Assembly: GCA_020073085.1 (NCBI GenBank) | Contig: JAIQFV010000010.1 | Span: 124,001 to 188,000, forward strand | DNA length: 64,000 nt | Origin: Terriglobia bacterium | Lineage (GTDB): Bacteria; Acidobacteriota; Terriglobia; JAIQFV01 | Direction: 5' to 3' | Part shown: positions 24,347 through 33,456 of the stretch, piece after piece | Layout: every line of letters starts with the position of its first letter | Position numbering within the stretch: the stretch's first letter is position 1 | Program-made: the position numbers and the translations under genes | The notes under the pieces: generated by a model | What the model saw: the letters and a program-made list of their open reading frames with translations, nothing else | Databases searched by the model: none | What the model was told of the DNA's origin: nothing

Positions 24347-27007
24347 ATGACAAACCCCTTACCCCGTGAAGCCGCACTTGTACCCGCCGAGGGACCCCCA
24401 TCGGGTCACTTTTTTGCCGGTTCCCCGAAGAGCACCGACTTCACCCAGTCCGAGACAGCCCTTGTTCGGGGCGTGTCGGAGCAGGAGGCTTTGGAGAGAT
24501 TGAAGCAGGAAGGCCCGAACGAACTTCCCTCTTCCAAGCCCCGCGGCTTCTTTCAAATAGCGTGGGAGGTTGTGCGAGAGCCGATGTTCCTGTTGCTGCT
24601 TGGGGCCGGTGGAATCTATCTCCTTCTGGGGGATACCGAAGAAGCGCTCCTCTTGCTGGGATTCGTCTTTGTGATCATGGGCATCACGCTCTACCAGGAA
24701 CGGAAGACGGAGCGGGCCCTCGCCGCGCTGAAGGATCTTTCGAGTCCGCGCGCCCTCGTAATCCGGGACGGTCAGCAACGCCGGATTCCGGGACGCGAGG
24801 TCGTCCGTGGCGACGTCATTGTTCTTTCCGAAGGAAGCCGCGTCCCCGCCGACGCGTCCCTGTTTTCCAGCATCAATCTCTCGGTAGATGAGTCCTTGTT
24901 GACCGGCGAGTCTGTCCCCGTGCGCAAAGAAGCCGCGGAGTCGGAGGCCGGCATGGGGCGGCCGGGGGGTGATGACCTCCCCTTTGTCTATTCCGGCACC
25001 CTGGTGGTGCAGGGGCAAGGAATCGCCCGGGTCGGTGCGACCGGGCTCCATACCGAATTGGGAAAAATCGGGAAATCCCTGCAGTCGGTTGAGACGGAAG
25101 ACACCCCGCTGCAAAAAGAGACTCGTCGCCTGGTCCGGATTCTGGCCGTTGTGGGCCTGTCCATGTGCGCCCTGGCGACCGTGTTGTATGGGGTGACTCG
25201 GGGTGACTGGCTCAATGGACTGCTCGCCGGGATCGCCTTGGCAATGGCGCTGCTACCTGAGGAGTTTCCGGTGGTGCTCACGATTTTTCTGGCTCTCGGG
25301 GCGTGGCGAATCGCGCGCAAAGGCGTGCTTACACGGCGCGTCCCGGCCGTGGAAACCCTGGGATCTGCGACCGTTTTGTGTGTGGATAAAACAGGGACGC
25401 TGACTGTCAATCGCATGGCCGTCCAAACGATCCAGGCAGCGGGTACCCTTTATAATGTCTCGACCGGGGCTCAGGACGGAATGCCGGAGTCGTTCCATCC
25501 CGTCATTGAATTCAGTATTCTCGCGAGCCAAAGGAATCCATTTGACCCCATGGAAACGGCTTTCCTTGAACTGGGCAATCGGTCCCTGGCGGGAAGTGAG
25601 CACCTCCACCCGGACTGGGAACTGGTTCGTGAATACCCTCTGTCCCGAAAATTCCTCTCGGTGACCAGGGTCTGGAGAGTTCCCGATCAAATCGAGCTTG
25701 TCGTGGCGGCCAAGGGTGCTCCCGAAGTGATGGCCCGGTTATGCCGCATGAACCCTGAAAAACAGGCGGAGCTTGATGGGCAGGTCAAGGCCATGGCGGA
25801 AGATGGGCTCCGGGTGCTCGGTGTGGCGCGGGGACGGGCCACAGGCGCCGTGTTGCCTGAGGACCAGGATGGGTTCGAGTTTGAGTTTCTCGGTCTTGTC
25901 GGGCTCGCGGATCCCATCCGCCCTGCGGTCCCCTCTGCAATTCGCGAGTGTTATGCCGCGGGCATCCGGGTCGTGATGATCACCGGCGACTATCCGGTGA
26001 CCGCCCAGAGTATTGCCCGGCAGATCGGTTTGAACCCGCGGGATGAGGTGATCACCGGTCCGGAGTTGGACGGCATGAGCGATACGGAGCTCGAGCAGCG
26101 TGTCCGGAGCGTGAATATCTTCGCGCGCGTGGTGCCGGAGCAGAAGCTGCGACTGGTCCAGGCGATGAAGGCCAACAACGAAATCGTCGCGATGACAGGA
26201 GACGGCGTGAACGATGCTCCAGCCTTGAAATCCGCCCACATCGGAGTGGCCATGGGCGGGCGCGGAACTGATGTCGCCAGGGAATCTTCCGCATTGGTCC
26301 TGCTGGATGACGACTTCTCCTCCATCGTTCAGGCGGTCAGGATGGGGAGAAGAATCTTTGACAATCTGACGAAAGCAATGGCCTACATTTTCGCCATCCA
26401 TGTTCCCATTGCGGGACTGTCGCTAATTCCCGTTCTCCTCAAGTGGCCTCTGGTGCTAATGCCTGTCCACATCGTTTTCCTCGAGCTGATCATCGACCCT
26501 GCCTGCTCAACCGCCTTTGAAGCGGAACGGGAGGAGACGGACGTGATGGATCGCCCTCCCCGGAACCCGCAGAAACCGCTTTTCAATCGCCGGACCCTGC
26601 TCCTCAGCTTGCTTCAAGGGATGGGTGTCCTGGCAGTGGTTCTGATGGTGTTTGCCACAGCCCTCTTCCGCGGCCAGGGTGAATTACATGCCCGCGCCCT
26701 GACCTTTACGACCTTGATTGTGGCCAACCTGGCTCTGATCTGGACCAACCGATCCTGGACGCGGACCATCCTGCAAATGGTTCGCTCCCCGAACAAGGCC
26801 GTGTGGTGGGTGACCGCAGGCGCTGCGATCTTTCTTGCACTCGCCCTGCTCATCCCATTCCTCCGCAACCTGTTCCGATTCTCGGCCCTGCACCCTGTTG
26901 ATATTGTCCTTTGTCTGGTCGCGGGGGTGATCAGCGTCATCTGGTTTGAGGCTCTGAAGCGGTGGAAAAGAACCCAGGGAGGGCCCTCGAAACCGATTAT
27001 TGGATGA
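24347..27007 (+). CDS. P-type cation-transporting ATPase (P2-like)
   Basis: 886 residues. It has the N-terminal cation-ATPase domain (SEQEALERLKQEGPNELPSSKP), the actuator motif LLTGES, the phosphorylation site DKTGTLTVN (Asp347), the hinge GDGVNDAPALKSAHIGVAM and about ten helices. Transmembrane segment M4 reads LLPEEFPVVL rather than the PEGLP of Ca2+ or Na+/K+ pumps, and M6 has FLELIIDPACSTAFE. These two motifs place it in the PEEFP branch whose ion is unproven; annotations such as Ca2+-ATPase should be treated with care. It follows the Usp gene by 65 nt; GGAG lies 9 nt before the ATG. Confidence 0.93.
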   Translation: MTNPLPREAALVPAEGPPSGHFFAGSPKSTDFTQSETALVRGVSEQEALERLKQEGPNELPSSKPRGFFQIAWEVVREPMFLLLLGAGGIYLLLGDTEEALLLLGFVFVIMGITLYQERKTERALAALKDLSSPRALVIRDGQQRRIPGREVVRGDVIVLSEGSRVPADASLFSSINLSVDESLLTGESVPVRKEAAESEAGMGRPGGDDLPFVYSGTLVVQGQGIARVGATGLHTELGKIGKSLQSVETEDTPLQKETRRLVRILAVVGLSMCALATVLYGVTRGDWLNGLLAGIALAMALLPEEFPVVLTIFLALGAWRIARKGVLTRRVPAVETLGSATVLCVDKTGTLTVNRMAVQTIQAAGTLYNVSTGAQDGMPESFHPVIEFSILASQRNPFDPMETAFLELGNRSLAGSEHLHPDWELVREYPLSRKFLSVTRVWRVPDQIELVVAAKGAPEVMARLCRMNPEKQAELDGQVKAMAEDGLRVLGVARGRATGAVLPEDQDGFEFEFLGLVGLADPIRPAVPSAIRECYAAGIRVVMITGDYPVTAQSIARQIGLNPRDEVITGPELDGMSDTELEQRVRSVNIFARVVPEQKLRLVQAMKANNEIVAMTGDGVNDAPALKSAHIGVAMGGRGTDVARESSALVLLDDDFSSIVQAVRMGRRIFDNLTKAMAYIFAIHVPIAGLSLIPVLLKWPLVLMPVHIVFLELIIDPACSTAFEAEREETDVMDRPPRNPQKPLFNRRTLLLSLLQGMGVLAVVLMVFATALFRGQGELHARALTFTTLIVANLALIWTNRSWTRTILQMVRSPNKAVWWVTAGAAIFLALALLIPFLRNLFRFSALHPVDIVLCLVAGVISVIWFEALKRWKRTQGGPSKPIIG

Positions 27008-27228
27008 GACACTCCGGAAGGACACGCGATTCGGAAGGAACCGGGGCTTCATTGGGCACCGAACAGCGACCCCTTCCCATCCTCCCGGGAAATTGGTATG
27101 GTCGCACAGCCTGAGATCGGCCATCGTGCGATCCCCTCGAACGAATGGCACGATTTCTGGAAGTGATCCGGGAAACAACACAAGAGCAAGAACGGCGAAT
27201 CACGGCCCGACCTACGAGGCAAGCACCG

Positions 27229-27936
27229 ATGGCGCCCGACACGCAATCGAATACGACCCCGGGCTGGAAGACGTGGCTGCTTCCGGCTGCGTTCGTTGCC
27301 ATACTGCTTGCGGGCGGAGGGTGGCTCTGGAGTTCGGGAATCCTGCACCACCTGGCTGACCGGCAACGCCTGATCGCTTCGCTGAGGGAGGGTGGCCCGG
27401 GAGGTCCACTGTTGTGTATTGCCGCCCAGTTTATTCAGGTGGTGATCTTCTTCGTCCCGGGCGAGATCACACAGTTTGCCGCCGGGTACGTGTTCGGCAC
27501 ATGGCGAGGCCTGGCCTTCTCCGTGGTGGGGATCCTGCTGGGTTCTGCCTTCGACTTCTACTTTGCGAGGATTGTTGGCCGACCGGCACTGAGACAGATC
27601 ATTCGCCAGACGACTCTGGAGCGGGTCGATAAATTGCTAAACAACGCCAGGGGCAAGTCGGCAATCTTCCTGCTTTTTTTGCTGCCGGGCGCCCCCAAGG
27701 ACGCGATGTGTTATGGCGCGGGTCTTTCTAATATTGGCCCGCTCGAGTTTATCGTGATCAGCAGCCTGGGCCGAATGCCTGCCCTCCTCTTCAGCATCCA
27801 CCTCGGGTCCCAGGTGTCTCACGGCGATTTTCTTTCCATGGCACTCATGATATTCCTCGTCGTGATCGCTGTGGCTGCCTACTACCTTTATGAACGCTAC
27901 GAGAACCGGCACCGTCATTCCAGTGAAGTGGATTGA
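27229..27936 (+). CDS. TVP38/TMEM64 (DedA-superfamily) membrane protein
   Basis: 235 residues with about six helices. The SNARE-associated/VTT core is FFVPGEITQFAAGYVFGTWRGLAFSVVGILLGSAFDFYFARIVG followed by FLLFLLPGAPKDAMCYGAGLS. DedA-superfamily proteins act as lipid scramblases or flippases, including for undecaprenyl phosphate. ATG 27229 has GAGG 9 nt upstream; an in-frame ATG at 27145 would add 28 residues without hydrophobic character. It lies downstream of the P-type ATPase and upstream of a PAP2 phosphatase, which together may form a lipid-carrier group (inference). Confidence 0.85.
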   Translation: MAPDTQSNTTPGWKTWLLPAAFVAILLAGGGWLWSSGILHHLADRQRLIASLREGGPGGPLLCIAAQFIQVVIFFVPGEITQFAAGYVFGTWRGLAFSVVGILLGSAFDFYFARIVGRPALRQIIRQTTLERVDKLLNNARGKSAIFLLFLLPGAPKDAMCYGAGLSNIGPLEFIVISSLGRMPALLFSIHLGSQVSHGDFLSMALMIFLVVIAVAAYYLYERYENRHRHSSEVD

Positions 27937-28064
27937 AGGCTGAACACCGCTTCATGACAATTACTGAATGAGCCAAGTTTTTTTCTTTGAGAATCCCCGG
28001 CGGCGGAGGCGCTGGCAACGTTGCCCTTTAATCCGGCCCAGTGCTCATCGCATCTCCCCCCAAG

Positions 28065-28093
28065 TGGACATCAATCATCGATCCCGCTAGAAT
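28065..28093 (+). promoter_or_regulatory. Leaderless promoter of the PAP2 gene
   Basis: TGGACA (28065-28070; 5 of 6), a 17-nt spacer and TAGAAT (28088-28093; 5 of 6) end 7 nt before the ATG at 28101. No ribosome binding site is present, consistent with initiation on a leaderless mRNA. Confidence 0.65.
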
Positions 28094-28100
28094 CGTCTTC

Positions 28101-29054
28101 ATGCATCAGAATCCAGGCGCGAGAAATCGAGTGGTCAATCTTCTTTCGTTCTCGCTTCCGCTCTGTCTGGTGCTGCTATGGACTCCCGGAATATCCCTCG
28201 CAGCGACCGGCCCCCGCGATGATTCCGCACTTGACGGAAGGCCGGCCCAAGCTGAAGGGACCGGTGAGGACCATAGCTCCACTCAAGGCAAAGACCGCCC
28301 GGATCTTAGGATCAAAGACCTTCCCCGCCTCATCCTTCGAGACCAGAAGTTCCTGTGGCTTCGTCCCTTCCAGCTCAAACGGGCCGATCTTCCCTGGGCG
28401 GGGGTGGTCGCTGGAACAACCGCTGGATTAATTGCCGGGGATCGTCATGCCGCGGAGGAGATTCTCGAGCGACCCCCGGGGAGTGGATTTGCGTTTGTGC
28501 GCCGTGTCGGACAAGCGGGTGGGCCATTGACCGACGCTGGCGTCTCCGGAATTTTTTATTGGTTGGGACAGTGGCGCGGGGACGACCGTGCCCGGACCAC
28601 GGGGCTATTGGGATGGGAAGCGCTGGCTGACAGCCTCCTCATCACTCAAGCGCTCAAGGTGGCCACCCAGCGTCCTCGTCCTTCGACTGACGACGGCAGA
28701 CTCCCCAACCATCACGGCGATGGCCAGTTCTTTTCGGGCGGAAGTTCCTTTCCCTCCGGCCATGCCGTCGGAGCGTTTGCCCTGGCTACGGTCACTGCCC
28801 AACAATATCGCGACCACCCCTGGGTCCCTCCCCTCGCCTATGGCCTGGCAGGATTGGTATCTGTTTCTCGCGTCTCTGAGCGACAACACTTCCCTTCCGA
28901 TATTTTTGTCGGAGGAGTACTGGGCTATCTCGTCGGGCGCCATATATTTCATGAGGCCGAAACGAGGCCCGCGGACAATGCCCGGCATTGGCATGTCTTG
29001 CCCTATGTGCCCCCGTCGGGCGGTGCTGCCGTTTTATTCACCTGGGATTTCTGA
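28101..29054 (+). CDS. Secreted PAP2-family phosphatase
   Basis: 317 residues. A signal peptide (RVVNLLSFSLPLCLVLLWTPGISLAA) precedes the phosphatase. All three motifs are canonical: KVATQRPRP, SFPSGHAVGAF and SRVSERQHFPSDIF (SRX5HX3D). This is the better conserved of the two PAP2 proteins in the window and probably dephosphorylates a lipid or undecaprenyl pyrophosphate at the outer face of the membrane. The start at 28101 is set by the promoter just before it and by the signal peptide; an in-frame start at 28041 would spoil the leader. Confidence 0.87.
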   Translation: MHQNPGARNRVVNLLSFSLPLCLVLLWTPGISLAATGPRDDSALDGRPAQAEGTGEDHSSTQGKDRPDLRIKDLPRLILRDQKFLWLRPFQLKRADLPWAGVVAGTTAGLIAGDRHAAEEILERPPGSGFAFVRRVGQAGGPLTDAGVSGIFYWLGQWRGDDRARTTGLLGWEALADSLLITQALKVATQRPRPSTDDGRLPNHHGDGQFFSGGSSFPSGHAVGAFALATVTAQQYRDHPWVPPLAYGLAGLVSVSRVSERQHFPSDIFVGGVLGYLVGRHIFHEAETRPADNARHWHVLPYVPPSGGAAVLFTWDF

Positions 29055-29201
29055 AGGATTGAGCGAATCAGGAGATAATCCGGATGGCAAGCCCGGCCAT
29101 CCTCCGGTCAAGGAGGTCGCCCGCAGGGATGTGCTAGAATCATCGATTGCGCTCGTACATTGGGCTCCTGCCTGATCATCTGGATCTGACTGCTGAAAGA
29201 T

Positions 29202-30614
29202 ATGACGTCACCAACCTTGAGACACAACACAACCCCGGGGGCAAAGATCGCGGAAGTGGCCGAAGAGTCCCTCGCGGCGAAGGCCGGAATCAAGGCGGGG
29301 GAGGTGTTGCTCACGGTCAACGGCCACAACGTCCATGACGTCCTGGATCTGAAGTTTTATCTGTCGGAGCGGGAACACGGTTGTGAGCTGACTCTCAAAT
29401 CGATGGACGGGGCGCCGAGAAAGGTCCGGCTGAACTCAGCCAGCGAAGGCGAATTGGGAATCGAACTCGAGGAGATTCAAACGCTGATTTGCAAGAACCA
29501 ATGCGTTTTCTGCTTCGTGTTCCAACTCCCGAAAAAGGCGAGGAAAAGTCTCTGGATCAAGGATGAGGATTTCCGTCTGGCGTTTCTCTACGGCAACTAC
29601 ATGACGTTGACCAACGTTAATGAGGCCGAGATGGACCGCATTATTGAACAGCGGTTGTCGCCGCTTTACATTTCGGTCCACGCCACGGAGCCGGAAATCC
29701 GGGAGAAACTGATCCGGCCTTTTCATGGGGTCAAAGATGAACTCTTGCCCCGGATGGAGCGTCTCGCCGAAAATGGCATTCAAATGCACACGCAGGTCGT
29801 CCTCTGTCCCGGCTGGAACGACGGAGAGCACCTCATCCGGACTCTCGACGATTTGTTGGCGTTTTATCCCCACGTCCAGTCGGTGGCGGTCGTTCCCCTC
29901 GGATTGACGGATCATCGCGAAAGGTTGCCGCGGATGGACCCGGTGGATCCCGAATATGCACGGAGAACCATCGAGTTCATGAGGCCTCTTCAAGAAAGAT
30001 TCCGAGCGAAAACGGGAAGTTACTTTGCCTATCTGGGAGACGAGTTCTATATCCTGGCGGGCGCTCCGATTCCCTCACACCGGCACTATGGCGATTTTCC
30101 TCTGCTCGAGAATGGGGTCGGAATGGTCAGAAAATTTCTTGACGGTTTTTCGCGGATCCTGGGACGGAAGCCGGCCGGCGCACTCCGGGCCCTGCGGGGT
30201 ACGATTGTTACGGGAACGATTTTTGCCCCGATTCTGAATCATTCCATCGCCCGATTCAATGCCCGCTTCGGAAGTGAGTTGCAGGTCGTTGCAGTAGAGA
30301 ACCGGTTCTTCGGCAAGGGGATCACGGTGGCAGGACTACTGACGGGGTCTGATATTCTGGCGGCGCTTCAAGGCCATGACTGCGGGGAATTGGTGCTGGT
30401 CCCCTCAGAAGCGATGATCAATGATGATTTTCTGTTTCTCGACGACCTGCGAAGAGCCGACCTCGAGCAATCCCTGGGCATTCCCGTGTTGCCCACCGGT
30501 TATTCGCCGGGCGAATTCTTCACGACCCTTCGAAGCCGGCATTCCAAAGATTTCTCCCCGCATGCCCATCCGGTTGCACATTCCCAGCTGAGTTACACCC
30601 TGCATATGAAGTAA
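29202..30614 (+). CDS. PDZ / radical-SAM-like DUF512 protein
   Basis: 470 residues. A PDZ-like N-terminus (residues about 10-75, KIAEVAEESLAAKAGIKAGEVLLTVNG) is followed by a Cys cluster CKNQCVFCFV (CX3CX2C, the radical-SAM iron-sulfur signature) and then the DUF512 region (about 190-450, with VAVVPLGLTDHRE and SEAMINDDFLFLDDL). The family is widespread in anaerobes and Acidobacteria and has no established reaction; the architecture implies a [4Fe-4S] radical enzyme. It often lies beside the GTPase gene der, which is not present here. No strong ribosome site is seen. It converges with the permease operon. Confidence 0.85.
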   Translation: MTSPTLRHNTTPGAKIAEVAEESLAAKAGIKAGEVLLTVNGHNVHDVLDLKFYLSEREHGCELTLKSMDGAPRKVRLNSASEGELGIELEEIQTLICKNQCVFCFVFQLPKKARKSLWIKDEDFRLAFLYGNYMTLTNVNEAEMDRIIEQRLSPLYISVHATEPEIREKLIRPFHGVKDELLPRMERLAENGIQMHTQVVLCPGWNDGEHLIRTLDDLLAFYPHVQSVAVVPLGLTDHRERLPRMDPVDPEYARRTIEFMRPLQERFRAKTGSYFAYLGDEFYILAGAPIPSHRHYGDFPLLENGVGMVRKFLDGFSRILGRKPAGALRALRGTIVTGTIFAPILNHSIARFNARFGSELQVVAVENRFFGKGITVAGLLTGSDILAALQGHDCGELVLVPSEAMINDDFLFLDDLRRADLEQSLGIPVLPTGYSPGEFFTTLRSRHSKDFSPHAHPVAHSQLSYTLHMK

Positions 30615-30727
30615 AATGGAATTCGGGGAGTCAGACGTCTCTCCCTCTTTCTCTGTTTTCTCCCAAGGGGAGGGCAAAGGGACTACATCCTGATCCACTG
30701 GAGAAAGGCCCCTACCGGGATTCCCCC

Positions 30728-31987
30728 CTACTCGTACCTCAGGGCATCGATGGGATTCAGGCGGGCGGCCTTCCAGGCCGGATAGATTCCGAAAATCAAG
30801 CCCACCGTGACCGAGGTGATCAGGCCGGCCAGCAGCCAGAAGGGAGAGACCTCGGCGGGCAGGGCTGGAAAGAAGATCCTTAAGAGGAGCGCGATGGCGG
30901 AGCCGACCAGAACTCCGATGACACCGCCAACCGCGGTCAGTGTCATCGCCTCCAGGACGAACTGCCAGAGAATATCGCGTTTGCGTGCTCCGATGGCTTT
31001 CCGCACTCCGATTTCCCGGGTCCGTTCCGTGACACTCACCAGCATGATGTTCATCACGCCGACGCCTCCCACCAGCAATGAGATCCCCGCGATCAGCCCC
31101 ATCACCGTGAAGACGCCGGAGGAGATCTGGTTCCACAAATCGGTGAACGCGTCCTGCGTAAAGATGGCAAAATCGTTGGGCTTGCTCGGTGGCACGCGGC
31201 GGCGACGGCGCAGCAATTCTTCTATCCGGTCAATCACCTCCGGCATCGCCTCCTGGTTGTCCACGCGCACGGAAATGAGGAAATCCTTGTACTCCGGATG
31301 CAGTTTGCGAAAAGTCCCGAGCGGCAACATGAGAATGTTGTCCTCCGGATTCGCGCCCCCGCCCAGCCCCTGCTTGCGTTTTTCAGCCACGCCGATCACC
31401 ATGAGTTTGGCCCCCTCCACGTCGATCTCCTTTCCAATGGGATCGAGCCGTGGAAACAGGGTTTCGGCCGTGTCGTATCCCAGCACCACGACCGGGGACT
31501 TGTGTTCGTCCTCGTAGTCGGAGAACCAGCGCCCCTGGTACATCTGAATATCCCAGACCTCACGCGAACCGGCGTAATCTCCCTGCAGGATGGCATTCTT
31601 GCTGATGTTGTTTCCATACCGCGCCGAGAAGGTGCCGGCGCCGAAATCCGGTTTGAAAATCCGGAGGGCCGGATCTACGGCCTTGACCCCAGGGATCTCG
31701 CGGATAGCCAGCGAATCTTCAAAGGTCAGTTCCTTGCGCTGGAAGACCTCGCTCGGCTGACGTCCCAGCGTCGCCCAATTGAACCGGTAGATAAAGATCA
31801 CGTTGGACCCGATCTCCTCAATCTGGGCGCTGACCGTTGCGTTCAGGCCGCGGATCACCGAAGTCACTGAAATGACCGTCATCACGCCGATCACAATGCC
31901 CAGAATCGTGAGTGCGGATCGCAACTTCGATTTCCGCAGGGAATCCAGGGCGAGCATAACGATTTCTCTGGCTTCGATGAGTTTCAT
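30728..31987 (-). CDS. MacB/FtsX-type permease 4 (subtype B)
   Basis: 419 residues, with one N-terminal helix, a periplasmic MacB-PCD domain (about 50-270) and three C-terminal helices (FtsX). Conserved pieces are KLRSALTILGIVIGVMTVI, SVTERTREIGVRKAIGARKRDILWQFVLEAM and LNPIDALRYE. No ATPase domain is fused. It belongs to subtype B, with permease 2 (33457-34692): both share GVRKAIGAR, ILWQF and LNPIDALRYE. It is the last gene of the six-gene operon (from 38495), 38 nt after permease 3. Function: a partner of the ATPase at 36209 and membrane fusion protein at 37041 in export across the envelope; substrate unknown. Confidence 0.92.
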   Translation of the reverse strand: MKLIEAREIVMLALDSLRKSKLRSALTILGIVIGVMTVISVTSVIRGLNATVSAQIEEIGSNVIFIYRFNWATLGRQPSEVFQRKELTFEDSLAIREIPGVKAVDPALRIFKPDFGAGTFSARYGNNISKNAILQGDYAGSREVWDIQMYQGRWFSDYEDEHKSPVVVLGYDTAETLFPRLDPIGKEIDVEGAKLMVIGVAEKRKQGLGGGANPEDNILMLPLGTFRKLHPEYKDFLISVRVDNQEAMPEVIDRIEELLRRRRRVPPSKPNDFAIFTQDAFTDLWNQISSGVFTVMGLIAGISLLVGGVGVMNIMLVSVTERTREIGVRKAIGARKRDILWQFVLEAMTLTAVGGVIGVLVGSAIALLLRIFFPALPAEVSPFWLLAGLITSVTVGLIFGIYPAWKAARLNPIDALRYE

Positions 31988-32025
31988 GGTGAAAGTCCCA
32001 GGACGGTCCGCACCGGCGGATCGAC

Positions 32026-33249
32026 CTACAGTTCATACCGCAGGGCCACAATAGGGTCCAGCCGGGCGGCCCGGGTCGCCGGATAAATTCCAAAGAACAA
32101 ACCGATGCTGGTGGAAATCACGAGCCCCATCACCACCGACCACAGCTCTATGGTGGTCGGCAGGGGGGTCGCCCAGGACACGATTTTGGCGATCAGAACG
32201 CCTACCAAAATTCCCCACAGTCCGCCTACCAGGGACAAGGTGGAGGATTCGATCAGGAACTGGAGCAGGATGTCATGTCGGCGGGCGCCAATGGCCTTGC
32301 GGATGCCGATCTCGCGTGTCCGCTCCGTGACGCTGACCAGCATGATGTTCATGATCACCACGCCCCCCACGATCAGGGAGATCGAGGCGATGACGACAGT
32401 CACCAGGAAAAAGGCCCGGCTGATATTGCCCCAGATTTCCAGGAACGTCTGGTTCGTCTCAATCGCGAAATCATCTTTCTTCAAATAGGGGACGTGCCGC
32501 CGAGCCCTCATGATGAGGCGCACCTCGTCCTGCGCTGCATCCAGGGTGGATTCCCCGTAAGACTTCGCAAAAATACGCAGGGACCGCCGGGGGCCATACT
32601 GCTTGAGATGCGAAGTGACCGGAATCGTGACGAAATTGTCCCGCGACTGCCCCAGCGTCGAACCCAGTTTCTTTGCAACCCCGACGATGAGGTAGGGCTC
32701 ATCGTCAATCTTGACTTCCTTCCCCAAAGGGTCCGTGGTGGGAAAAAGATTGTCTACAATATCGGTCCCTACAACGCAGAAGCGTGCCTTGTGTTCGTCA
32801 TCCGATTCCGTGAGCGCCCGCCCGGAGGCGATGTCAATGTCCAGAATATCCGGCATGGCGGCGGACCAGCCGCTGATGGTCACATCGCGCAAAAACTGCT
32901 CGCTGTACCGCACCATCCCGCGGCGGCTCGTCGCGGCCCCGACCAGCGAGCAGTGCTCGCACGCGGCGCGGACCGCCTCGAAATCCTCCAACCGGATGTC
33001 CTTTCGCTTCTGCGCTTCCGTCCAGTCGTCAATATTGAGAATCACGTTGGGCGACTTGCTCAGAATGAAAACATCCGCTCCCAGGTTGAATATCTTGGTG
33101 GCGACATAGGTGTTGAGCCCGTTGATGATCGACACCACGGCAATCACGGTCATGACGCCGATCACGATTCCCACCAGCGTCAGGATCGACCGCATCTTGC
33201 TGGCCCTCAAGGAATCCAGCGACATCCGGATGGCTTCAAGAAAGTTCAT
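32026..33249 (-). CDS. MacB/FtsX-type permease 3 (subtype A, CxxC)
   Basis: 407 residues with the same architecture. It belongs to subtype A with permease 1 (34708-35937): both have GIRKAIGAR, DILLQFLIE and LDPIVALR(Y/F)E, and both carry a CxxC in the first part of the periplasmic domain (here AACEHCSLVGA). Periplasmic CxxC pairs are likely oxidised to a disulfide. It follows permease 2 after a 207-nt gap, the longest inside the permease run, and probably forms a heterodimer with permease 4 directly downstream (inference from the alternating order). Confidence 0.92.
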   Translation of the reverse strand: MNFLEAIRMSLDSLRASKMRSILTLVGIVIGVMTVIAVVSIINGLNTYVATKIFNLGADVFILSKSPNVILNIDDWTEAQKRKDIRLEDFEAVRAACEHCSLVGAATSRRGMVRYSEQFLRDVTISGWSAAMPDILDIDIASGRALTESDDEHKARFCVVGTDIVDNLFPTTDPLGKEVKIDDEPYLIVGVAKKLGSTLGQSRDNFVTIPVTSHLKQYGPRRSLRIFAKSYGESTLDAAQDEVRLIMRARRHVPYLKKDDFAIETNQTFLEIWGNISRAFFLVTVVIASISLIVGGVVIMNIMLVSVTERTREIGIRKAIGARRHDILLQFLIESSTLSLVGGLWGILVGVLIAKIVSWATPLPTTIELWSVVMGLVISTSIGLFFGIYPATRAARLDPIVALRYEL

Positions 33250-33456
33250 GGGATAAGAACGGGTTGTTTGCCGCAGATGCGGGGGAAAGGGGATTCTAGC
33301 TGGCCGAGTTCACCGCCCCGGGTTCAACTCAGCGCATGGCTTACTCCACCACCCGGGTCATTCCATCCGGGTTCCCGGACAAGGGTGGTGAGTTCCTGGA
33401 TTCCTGACTGAGAAAACTCCGCGTCCCCAGCGCCTCAGCAGTGATCCTCTCCCCCT

